Shown: positions 54,256 through 60,827 of the stretch, piece after piece
Layout of the letters: each line of letters opens with the position of its first letter
How positions within the stretch are numbered: position 1 is the first letter of the stretch
Assembly: GCA_014239255.1 (NCBI GenBank)
Contig: JAAZZE010000007.1
Coordinates: forward strand, 1-60,827
Origin: Gammaproteobacteria bacterium
GTDB lineage: Bacteria > Pseudomonadota > Gammaproteobacteria > Arenicellales > UBA868
Length of the DNA: 60,827 bases
Direction: 5' to 3'
Notes under the pieces: generated by a model
What the model saw: only the letters and a program-made list of their open reading frames with translations
Database searches by the model: none
Told to the model about the DNA's origin: nothing
Position numbers and translations under genes: made by a program

Positions 54256-55380
54256 ATGCCAGACGATATTGTGATCGGTGCCGGGGTCTATGGCATGCTG
54301 GTTGCTTTGGAACTCGCGCGCTTGGGTCGTCAAGTCCAAGTGCTGGAAACGGGGTCCGTCGCCTGTGGTGCGTCGGGTGGGCCAGGGCGTCGCGGCGTTC
54401 GGGCCAATGGACGCGATCTTCGGGAGTTGCCTTTAATGCGAGAGGCTTACGGGCGATGGCCTGTACTCGAAGAGGAACTGGGCAGTCAGGGTTTTTATCA
54501 GCGCACCGGTCATCTCCTACTGCTAGAACGAGATGATGATCTTGCTTCTGCCGATGCGCGGGTGCAGATGCAACGCAGCCAGGGGATTGATTGTCGTCTT
54601 GTTGTAGCCGCGGAACTGGCCGAGATTCAGCCTGGGCTTTCACAAGATATAAAAGCCGGCATCTACTGTGCTAAGGATGGTGTTTGTGACCATGGCGGTT
54701 TTACCCGGGCTGTTGCCGATCGCGCAAGGAATATGGGGGTCGTTGTCCGGGAGGATACCGCGATCAGTCATTTTGAAACCCACAGCGATCGTGTGACTGC
54801 GGTGATTACCGCAAAGGGTGAATCACTTGCCTTCAGCGGTAACCTATTTATCCTTGCCAATAGTGGCGCTCACGGGTTGGCGAAGACGGCGTTTAATTTA
54901 CAACTCCCGGTTTGGAACGCCTGCCTGCAGGTAATGATCACTGAACCGTTCGACCAGGTTCATGTGGATACTCTGCTGGGGCATGTGCATCGCATGGTTT
55001 CGATCAAGGCGGAGCCGGGCAACCGTCTGATGATATCCGGCGGCTGGCACGGCGCCTGGGATGTTACGAGTCAGCGCGGCAGTGTTCTGCCGTCGGCGGT
55101 AGAAGGTAATCTTGCACAGGCTATTGCAGTTTTCCCTGAACTTCAGGGCGTCGAGGTTGCAACGACCGATGCAGACCATCTTGAGGCGATGAGTGTTGAT
55201 GATATTCCGGTAATTGATCGTGTGCCGGGAATCGCCAATAGCTACGTTGCGACCGGATGGTCGGGACATGGCTGGGCAATTGCGCCAGTCGTTGCGACTT
55301 TGATCGCGAAGTGGGCTTTAAGCGGCAAGCGAAGTGAATTACTTGCACCATTTGTCTTGAAACGGTTTGGCATCTGCTGA
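54256..55380 (+). CDS. FAD-dependent amino-acid oxidase/dehydrogenase, beta-type subunit 2
   Basis: A 374-residue second DAO-fold flavoprotein, clearly different in sequence from the one at 52.9 kb. N-terminus MPDDIVIGAGVYGMLVALELARLG, with the loop CGASGGPGRRGVRANGRDL; the C-terminal flavin segment is IPVIDRVPGIANSYVATGWSGHGWAIAPV. AAGGGAG six bases before ATG 54256 fixes the start. Its presence between gamma and alpha genes is unusual: related systems mostly have one beta. It may form a second active site on the same Fe-S scaffold or act on the next intermediate. Confidence 0.88.
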   Translation: MPDDIVIGAGVYGMLVALELARLGRQVQVLETGSVACGASGGPGRRGVRANGRDLRELPLMREAYGRWPVLEEELGSQGFYQRTGHLLLLERDDDLASADARVQMQRSQGIDCRLVVAAELAEIQPGLSQDIKAGIYCAKDGVCDHGGFTRAVADRARNMGVVVREDTAISHFETHSDRVTAVITAKGESLAFSGNLFILANSGAHGLAKTAFNLQLPVWNACLQVMITEPFDQVHVDTLLGHVHRMVSIKAEPGNRLMISGGWHGAWDVTSQRGSVLPSAVEGNLAQAIAVFPELQGVEVATTDADHLEAMSVDDIPVIDRVPGIANSYVATGWSGHGWAIAPVVATLIAKWALSGKRSELLAPFVLKRFGIC

Positions 55381-55473
55381 TCAAGAAAAATCCTTGTCAA
55401 CGAATAGACATACTGCAACAGCTATGAAAAGTTTTAATCACAAGTGCTGGCGTGATTCCCATCGGAGTATTGG

Positions 55474-56949
55474 ATGAGCGATCGTAGATCCACCTGTGAG
55501 GTAGCTATTGTTGGAGCTGGACCAGCTGGCCTGGCCGCGGCCTGTGTACTTGCCGGCAAAGGCGTTGATGTGGTCGTGCTTGATGAGCAGCAGACACCTG
55601 GTGGCCAGGTATTCCGGGGAATAGAGAAAGTCAATGCGACGCGGCCATCAGATTTGAACCCACTGGGCGCTAGCTACGGCGCTGGAATAGAGTTGGTCAG
55701 GCGTTTCAGAGAGAGTGGAGCGTATTACCGCCCTGGCACTTCGGTGTGGGAGATCACCTCGGATCAGGAGCCTGAACTGGCGCTGGGCCTGGTAGAAAAC
55801 GGCGCTACGCAAATGCTTTACCCGCGTCATATTATTCTGGCAACCGGCGCGATGGAGCGTCCAACCCCCTTTTTGGGCTGGACCTTGCCTGGGGTGATGA
55901 CTGTGGGTGCGGCACAGACCCTGCTCAAATCATCCGGTTTACTGCCTGGAAATGACGTGGTGCTCGCCGGCACCGGTCCACTGCTTTATCTTTATGCAAA
56001 TCAGTTGATTGGTATGGGCATAACGCCCCAGGCGATTCTAGATACCCGACCGAGTGCAACCTGGGGTACCTACTTATCCGGGTTGAACGCACTGTTGGCT
56101 TGCCCGGGGGCAGTGATCCAGGGCAGCCGCTGGATGCATGACGCAAAAAGACAGGTCGAGGCGACCTCCCACGTGACTAATCTAAGAGCCAAAGGTGACG
56201 ATCGGTTGCGATCCGTTAGTTATCAGTCAGCAGGACGCTTGTACGATATGGCAACGGCACTGCTGTTAGTCCATGATGGGGTTATTTCCAATACCTGGCT
56301 GTCGATGTCAGCAGGTCTTACGCACCATTTTGATTCTCTCCAAGGATGTTGGGTTCCGGACATCCGAGGCGTTGGCATAACTAGCCGCGAATCCATATCC
56401 ATGGTGGGAGACTCTGTGGGTATTGCAGGTGCCGAGGTGGCCATGCTGCAGGGTGAGCGGGTCGCCCATGAAGTACTCGGACAATTGAACGACATCGGTG
56501 GTGCACAACCTTTGCCTGAACCCGCGGCGTTGAAGCGCCAGCGCCGCTTGCGGCGCTTTCTGGATCGATACTTTCCACCGACTTCGCAGTTTCAGTTGCC
56601 CGTTGATGACGATACTATCGTCTGTCGTTGCGAAGAGGTTACGGCGGGGGAGATCCGCAGCGTTGCAGCACGCGGCTGCATGGGGCCAAACCAGGCCAAG
56701 GCATTTACCCGCTGTGGCATGGGCCCGTGCATGGGCCGCAAGTGCGCCGCTACCGTCAGCCAGTTGATGGCGCAGGTGCATGACATGTCGGTGGGCGACA
56801 TCGGTCACTACCGAATCCGGCCGCCCCTACGACCCATCACGGTAGGCCAACTTGCCGATATGCCGATCCGGCATGGGCCGAGCGATGGAGCACCAGCCGC
56901 TGCAACCATATACGATACCCTCGCACCGGGGGAAAATCCCAATCGCTGA
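55474..56949 (+). CDS. NAD(P)/FAD-dependent oxidoreductase with C-terminal [2Fe-2S] domain, alpha subunit (HcnB-like)
   Basis: A 491-residue alpha subunit. Two dinucleotide folds are seen: FAD at VAIVGAGPAGLAAACVLA (10-27) and a second at VVLAGTGPLLYLYANQLIG (162-180). A BFD-like cluster lies at the C-terminus: Cys384, Cys386, Cys414 and Cys419, in VCRCEEVT and RCGMGPCMGRKC. This architecture is that of HcnB, opine oxidase and D-hydroxyproline dehydrogenase alpha subunits. A Pro/Ala-rich tail of about 40 residues follows. The gene begins 93 bp after the second beta gene, so the order is beta1-gamma-beta2-alpha. The complex presumably delivers electrons to the respiratory chain. Confidence 0.92.
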   Translation: MSDRRSTCEVAIVGAGPAGLAAACVLAGKGVDVVVLDEQQTPGGQVFRGIEKVNATRPSDLNPLGASYGAGIELVRRFRESGAYYRPGTSVWEITSDQEPELALGLVENGATQMLYPRHIILATGAMERPTPFLGWTLPGVMTVGAAQTLLKSSGLLPGNDVVLAGTGPLLYLYANQLIGMGITPQAILDTRPSATWGTYLSGLNALLACPGAVIQGSRWMHDAKRQVEATSHVTNLRAKGDDRLRSVSYQSAGRLYDMATALLLVHDGVISNTWLSMSAGLTHHFDSLQGCWVPDIRGVGITSRESISMVGDSVGIAGAEVAMLQGERVAHEVLGQLNDIGGAQPLPEPAALKRQRRLRRFLDRYFPPTSQFQLPVDDDTIVCRCEEVTAGEIRSVAARGCMGPNQAKAFTRCGMGPCMGRKCAATVSQLMAQVHDMSVGDIGHYRIRPPLRPITVGQLADMPIRHGPSDGAPAAATIYDTLAPGENPNR

Positions 56950-57250
56950 TTCTAAGGGTCGCTGGCTCTTGCATCGAATAATGGAAGATCGACGAGTGAA
57001 GTCGTGCGCGAATGCTCCTGGTTTGCCCTTTTTGCATCTGCATAGAACCATTCAGCGATCCACATTGGTTTGTTGTCGGTACTTGTGATCCTGATAGGAA
57101 TGGCCAATCAAACGATCAAATTAAAGCATTTTACAAATCACGCCACCTTGACTGATATTGAGGTCAGCAATAGAGTGATGCGTTCCAGTTCTGCTGGAAG
57201 AATTTGTTTTTTTGCAAAACCAATATTGGATTCACCAAAGGGGAGAAGAT
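56950..57250 (+). other. Intergenic region before the ABC transporter operon, with TTCCAG-N5-CTGGAA dyad
   Basis: No gene is supported in these 301 bases; the frames that cross it lack ribosome sites and conserved content. A perfect interrupted dyad (TTCCAG 57183-57188, CTGGAA 57194-57199) lies about 50 bp before the binding-protein start and may be an operator. The GGGGAG-type ribosome site is at 57240-57245. It probably contains the promoter of the ABC operon; I see no clear -35/-10 pair. Confidence 0.5.
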
Positions 57251-58384
57251 ATGTATAACTTTAATAAGCCCATATTGTCTGTCGGTGTAGGAGCAGCCAT
57301 GCTCTTCGCGGGTGCTATGCAGACAGCGGTTGCCGAGGTTGGCTTTGGTAAGCCAGGTGAGGCCGTCAACCTGGTAGTTGGGTATCAGCCTTATTACACC
57401 GAATCATGGTCTGGAGTTGTGATCAATGGCCAGCAGTCCTGGAAGAAGTATCTGCCGGCCGGGTCTGATGTTAAATTTGAAATCGGCCTGCAAGGCTCAG
57501 TCATCGTCGGCAAGATGTTGGGTGAGAAGAATCATCTTGGCTACATGGGCGATATGCCTGCGATCGTATCGACCACTAAGAAGGATAAAGTTGACATTCG
57601 TATGATCGCTGTGTTGGGAACGTCGCGTCAGCAGTGCAACGTATTCCTGGTGAAGAATGATGCACCGGAGTTCGCAAATGGGTTTGACGCCGTTAAGTGG
57701 ATGGACGGTAAGTTAGTTGCTGCCCCCCATGGCGCATGTACTGACCGTTTTGCCCGTTGGGCATTCGAGCAGGCTGGCATCAAGCCCAAAAAATACCTCA
57801 ACATGAACATCGAGGTTATCACCTCCAGCTTCAAGAACAACAAACTCGATGCCGCAGTTATCTGGGAGCCTACCGCTTCGAAGATTCAGTTAGAGGGTAT
57901 CGCGCGGCGCGCTGCATCGGGTGAAAGCTTTGATGGCGTAGAAGGCGGTGATGCAGGCTTTTTGGCGATGCTCTACGAGATCATTCGTGACCGGCCCGAT
58001 GTACAGCGTGGCTGGCTCGAAGCTGAGTTAGACGCCCAGTTGTTCTTAAAAGATCTGGGTAATGCCACGGCGGTATCGCAGATGGCAGACGACCAGACCG
58101 AAGGCATGGATCGACGTACACTCTGGGCATCACTATATGGCCAGAACTCACCTGCGATCGGTGGCGGAGAAGAAAAGCTGACGTTGCGATACGTGTTTGA
58201 TGATACGGCCAGGCAACTGGTTTCTGCGGCAACTAGGTTCCTGAATGGCCGGAAGGTGGTACCGAATGCGATATTGCGACCAGAAGCCATCATGGATGAT
58301 GTAGCAAAAGAAGTTCTGACATCACGAGGCTTGTCGGCACCCATCGGATTTGTGGGGGAACAGCCGGATTCTGCATACCAATAA
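57251..58384 (+). CDS. NitT/TauT-type ABC transporter substrate-binding protein
   Basis: A 377-residue periplasmic binding protein of the SsuA/NrtA/THI5-like group. The signal peptide (KPILSVGVGAAMLFAGAM, basic start) ends near AVA before EVGFG. The mature part has VNLVVGYQPYYTESWSG, then GLQGSVIVGKMLGEKNHLGYMGDMP, the ligand-loop pattern of sulfonate/nitrate-type receptors, and ITSSFKNNKLDAAVIWEPTASK. The ligand could be an alkylsulfonate, pyrimidine precursor or small organic compound; nothing in the sequence decides. GGGAGA before ATG 57251 supports this start. A terminator-like hairpin follows, as in the TRAP operon. Confidence 0.92.
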   Translation: MYNFNKPILSVGVGAAMLFAGAMQTAVAEVGFGKPGEAVNLVVGYQPYYTESWSGVVINGQQSWKKYLPAGSDVKFEIGLQGSVIVGKMLGEKNHLGYMGDMPAIVSTTKKDKVDIRMIAVLGTSRQQCNVFLVKNDAPEFANGFDAVKWMDGKLVAAPHGACTDRFARWAFEQAGIKPKKYLNMNIEVITSSFKNNKLDAAVIWEPTASKIQLEGIARRAASGESFDGVEGGDAGFLAMLYEIIRDRPDVQRGWLEAELDAQLFLKDLGNATAVSQMADDQTEGMDRRTLWASLYGQNSPAIGGGEEKLTLRYVFDDTARQLVSAATRFLNGRKVVPNAILRPEAIMDDVAKEVLTSRGLSAPIGFVGEQPDSAYQ

Positions 58385-58412
58385 TTAAGATGTTAGTTTA
58401 GTAGGTTGATTG

Positions 58413-58455
58413 AAAAGCGGGCCTCGAGAGTATCTCGGAGCCCGCTTTTGATTTC
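58413..58455 (+). terminator. Hairpin between ABC binding-protein and permease genes
   Basis: AAAAGCGGGC (58413-58422) pairs perfectly with GCCCGCTTTT (58440-58449); CTCGAGA and TCTCGGAG inside add a near-perfect inner stem. T-rich sequence follows (TTTTGATTTCT). It likely acts as an attenuator that raises binding-protein mRNA over permease mRNA. A second dyad, GGCGAGC 58491-58497 with GCTCGCC 58511-58517, lies between it and the permease gene. Confidence 0.8.
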
Positions 58456-58579
58456 TAAGTCAAAACAAAGTTAAAGTATCACCCGCCGCAGGCGAGCCTG
58501 CCTGTAAAAAGCTCGCCCGGTGGTACGCAGAGTAGTACTTACTGTTCACCCGAAACATGGGCAAAAGGGGAAGATGTGA

Positions 58580-59449
58580 ATGAGTAATCAAGGTGTCAGC
58601 GGGCACGCTCCAACAGGCTTTCAGTATTTTCTGTACAAGACCTGGAAATCATTGAAGACGCCCATGCCGTACCTGGCGTTCGCGGGTATCGGGCTATGGC
58701 TACTGACCTATTTTCTTTTAAATGAGTATTGGAAAATTTTCCCCTTTTTTAAGATCCCGGGCCCGGTCGAGGTAATAACCGAATGGCTAAGTAGAGACCC
58801 GATCTGGGGTACCTCGCTTTTTACCGAAGACTACTATATTAATATTTGGGTCAGTTGCAGGCGAGTCATTATTGGCTTCGCTCTGGCAACAGTTCTCGGT
58901 GTGCCCCTGGGCCTCTTTATGGGCTGGTCAAAGAAGTTTAAGGATTATACTTTTCCAGTGCTGGAGACCTTACGGCCGATTCCGATTCTCGCATGGGTTC
59001 CGCTTGCAATTGTGATGTTCTCGGGGTTTGAGACGCCAATCATCTATCTGGCAACCTTAGCCTCTTTTTTTGTGACCGCTTTAAACACAATGCTCGGTGT
59101 AGAGTCCATTGATGAGTCTTATTTCCGGGCGGCGGGCTGTCTTGGCTCTAAGAAACGACATGTCTTTATGAATGTGGTCGTGCCCGGCTCTTTGCCATTT
59201 ATATTTACGGGTTTGCAGATCAGTATCGGGGTAGCTTGGTTTTCTCTAGTGGCAGCAGAGATGATCTCTGGTGATTATGGGTTGGGTTATATGATTATGG
59301 CTTCGTATATGGTCAACAAGTACACCACCATGGTTATGGCTATGTTAACGCTGGGATTGGTTGGTTGGATAACCTCCGCAATGGTGCGCGCTGCCGGCAA
59401 TCGTATGATGCGGTGGCGAGAAAAGGCGCTTGGCCAAGGAGGCGTGTAG
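58580..59449 (+). CDS. NitT/TauT-type ABC transporter permease 1
   Basis: A 289-residue inner-membrane permease with about six helices. The conserved EAA loop is visible as EAAGC-like YFRAAGCLGSKKRHVFMNVVVPGSLPFIFTG, and the preceding ETLRPIPILAWVPLAIVMFSG is the SsuC/TauC hallmark. The N-terminal cytoplasmic extension (about 30 residues) is longer than in SsuC. Its stop is immediately followed by the ATPase start, so the pair is coupled. A second, different permease gene (60359) follows the ATPase, implying a heterodimeric channel. Confidence 0.93.
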   Translation: MSNQGVSGHAPTGFQYFLYKTWKSLKTPMPYLAFAGIGLWLLTYFLLNEYWKIFPFFKIPGPVEVITEWLSRDPIWGTSLFTEDYYINIWVSCRRVIIGFALATVLGVPLGLFMGWSKKFKDYTFPVLETLRPIPILAWVPLAIVMFSGFETPIIYLATLASFFVTALNTMLGVESIDESYFRAAGCLGSKKRHVFMNVVVPGSLPFIFTGLQISIGVAWFSLVAAEMISGDYGLGYMIMASYMVNKYTTMVMAMLTLGLVGWITSAMVRAAGNRMMRWREKALGQGGV

Positions 59450-60319
59450 ATGACTACAACAACTCATCAGCAGCCGGCAACAGATAGGAACGCTTCCACT
59501 AAGGGGGCGATCAGCATACGCAATGTCACCAAGATTTATGACCCAGAGGGTGCAAATGTCCTTGCGGTGGACGATTGCTCTTTAGAAATAGCGCCGGCTG
59601 AGGTCTGTATGATTGTTGGACCATCTGGCTGTGGCAAGACAACCTTGCTGAACGCTATTGCCGGTTTTCATTCGATCACATCAGGCCAGATAGATCTTGA
59701 TGGTGAAATGCTCTGTGGACCGGACAAACCGTTGGCCGATCAGGGTGCTGATCGGGTTGTCGTATTTCAGAATGGCGCATTGTTCCCCTGGAAAACGTTG
59801 GCTGATAACGTAGCTTATGGCCCGATTGTTCAAGGATTAATGAATAAAGCCGATGCTCGCGAGAAAGCAATTTCGATGCTATCTGAGGCTGGATTATCGG
59901 GTGTCGCAGACAAGTATCCGGGCGAAGTGTCCTCGGGAATGGCTCGACGGGCAGAAATCGTTCGCGCGTTGATAAACGATCCGAAGGTATTGCTGCTGGA
60001 TGAACCCTACCGTGCTATGGACGCACTGACCAAGTCAATCATGCACGAATCTCTGCTTGAGGTATATGACCGCACTCGAGTTACCATCTTTTTCATAACG
60101 CATGATTTGGAAGAGGCAATTTTCCTCGGGGATAGGGTCATTGTTATGACGACGCGTCCTGCCAGGACAAAGAAAATAGTCGAAGTAAAAATCAATAGGC
60201 CAAGAGATTATCGGTTACTGTCTTCTGAAGAGTTTAGGATTTTAGTGCAAGAGACCAAAGAAGCGGTTCATGAAGAAGCAGTCAAAGCGTTTGAAGCGGG
60301 TGAGCGAGAGCTTGCTTAA
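59450..60319 (+). CDS. NitT/TauT-type ABC transporter ATP-binding protein with altered signature motif
   Basis: A 289-residue ABC ATPase. Walker A is GPSGCGKTT (57-65), the Q-loop Gln107 is in VVFQNGALFPW, Walker B is LLLDEP (181-186) and the switch histidine is His218. Two motifs deviate from the SsuB/TauB norm: the signature is VSSGM (160-164) instead of LSGGM/LSGGQ, so the third-position Gly is Ser, and the D-loop reads YRAMD where most have FGALD. A long C-terminal extension ends in EEAVKAFEAGERELA. Start ATG 59450 follows the permease stop directly. Whether the altered signature slows hydrolysis is unknown. Confidence 0.93.
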   Translation: MTTTTHQQPATDRNASTKGAISIRNVTKIYDPEGANVLAVDDCSLEIAPAEVCMIVGPSGCGKTTLLNAIAGFHSITSGQIDLDGEMLCGPDKPLADQGADRVVVFQNGALFPWKTLADNVAYGPIVQGLMNKADAREKAISMLSEAGLSGVADKYPGEVSSGMARRAEIVRALINDPKVLLLDEPYRAMDALTKSIMHESLLEVYDRTRVTIFFITHDLEEAIFLGDRVIVMTTRPARTKKIVEVKINRPRDYRLLSSEEFRILVQETKEAVHEEAVKAFEAGERELA

Positions 60320-60358
60320 TGTTCATCGCGCGCAGTAACTGAAAGTTGAGGAAATAAG

Positions 60359-60827
60359 ATGGGAAAGGCATCGAAGAAGCAAGAAACGCTAGGCGCTAGA
60401 GCTAAAGCTCTAGCTTCAGATCTGACTTTCAGACGTGGTGTTTTATCAATACTGATATTTCTCGCTCTGTGGGAGGTCGGATTTCGATTCAACGAGTGGT
60501 TCGGAGTTATGGTCCCGTTTGTGGGAAAGGTAGATGCACCATCAATCGTTGCGATTCGCTGGAGCGATGTGGTTCTTTTGCCTGGATATTGGGAAAGTTG
60601 GTATCTGAGTATGGGCCGGGTGTTCCTAGGTTTTTTGATTGCACAAATTATTGGAATCCCATTTGGACTAGCGATGGCAGTCAATAAATACTTTCGAGGC
60701 ATGTTTTTCCCGCCATTTGAGATCCTTCGTCCGATACCACCGCTTGCATGGGTGCCGGCCTCCATCATTTTCTGGCCAACTACAGAGTTGTCGATCATGT
60801 TTGTTACGTTTCTTGGAGCGTTCTATA
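60359..60827 (+). CDS. NitT/TauT-type ABC transporter permease 2, 3' end outside window
   Basis: The first 156 residues of another permease starting at ATG 60359 after a GAGGAAATAAG ribosome region. It has an N-terminal basic helix (KASKKQETLGARAKALA), two or three membrane helices, and the family hallmark FEILRPIPPLAWVPASIIFW. The EAA loop would lie beyond the edge. It shares family but not close sequence with permease 1. Start of the gene is 39 bp after the ATPase stop. Confidence 0.9.
   Translation, partial: MGKASKKQETLGARAKALASDLTFRRGVLSILIFLALWEVGFRFNEWFGVMVPFVGKVDAPSIVAIRWSDVVLLPGYWESWYLSMGRVFLGFLIAQIIGIPFGLAMAVNKYFRGMFFPPFEILRPIPPLAWVPASIIFWPTTELSIMFVTFLGAFY

Noticed and set aside
54071-54643. 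190-codon minus-strand frame opposite the gamma and beta2 genes
   Set aside because: Spans two real genes on the other strand and has an atypical Arg/Pro/His-rich composition.
58491-58517. Second GC-rich dyad considered as another terminator
   Set aside because: The arms are 7 bp with a 13-nt loop and no T-tract follows; at most a weak RNA structure or binding site.

Overview
The window is a gap-free, gene-dense stretch of what looks like a gammaproteobacterial chromosome from a free-living, probably marine, aerobic heterotroph. The lineage call is inference. It rests on the housekeeping set and its order (purM-purN divergent from a CDP-alcohol phosphatidyltransferase and hda; clpS-clpA; mnmA; proS; lgt; dinB with a clamp motif; the 180-kDa-class NAD-glutamate dehydrogenase). 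I see no rRNA, tRNA, insertion sequence, integrase, phage gene or CRISPR array.

Layout. 1-4.2 kb, minus strand: an NADP-type isocitrate dehydrogenase fused to a CBS pair, then a class I glutamine amidotransferase, a DDAH/amidinotransferase-family enzyme and the start of a DgcA/StcD-like flavin demethylase that runs off the left edge. 4.4-7.1 kb: MFS and MATE transporters. 7.1-9.1 kb: mnmA with an exported protein. 9.2-11.7 kb: a LysR regulator divergent from isocitrate lyase (aceA). 11.8-18 kb: clpS-clpA, a Rid protein, purN-purM, a CDP-alcohol phosphatidyltransferase and hda. 18-24 kb: a WrbA-like flavoprotein, an ArsC-like reductase, a LysM lipoprotein with internal tandem repeats, a YihY/BrkB membrane protein, and a thioredoxin-TolC-HlyD operon. 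24-39.5 kb: proS, NAD-glutamate dehydrogenase, acetoacetyl-CoA synthetase, lgt, a YfcE-like phosphodiesterase, a second amidinotransferase paired with an M20 amidohydrolase, and dinB.

39.6-60.8 kb is the most distinctive part: an accessory catabolic island for (N-methylated) amino or imino acids. It starts with a TAXI-TRAP uptake system and a D-amino-acid-dehydrogenase-like flavoprotein. A five-gene minus-strand operon follows (HpbD-like betaine epimerase/hydroxyproline dehydratase, DapA-like lyase/deaminase, DMGDH-like FAD/folate enzyme, non-pyrrolysine MttB-like methyltransferase, D-cysteine-desulfhydrase-family PLP enzyme). A divergent plus-strand set encodes an MFS carrier and a heteromeric HcnABC/hydroxyproline-dehydrogenase-like complex with two beta-type flavoproteins (beta1-gamma-beta2-alpha). 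Last comes a NitT/TauT-type ABC importer with two different permease genes, the second cut by the right edge.

Inferred logic: betaines or hydroxyproline-type compounds are imported, inverted at C2, demethylated, oxidised by the Fe-S flavoprotein complex and deaminated toward 2-oxoglutarate-level intermediates. These would meet the glutamate dehydrogenase and isocitrate nodes encoded elsewhere in the window. The family calls are firm. The substrates are not visible in the sequence. No 2-oxoglutarate-semialdehyde dehydrogenase or corrinoid protein is present here to complete the route.
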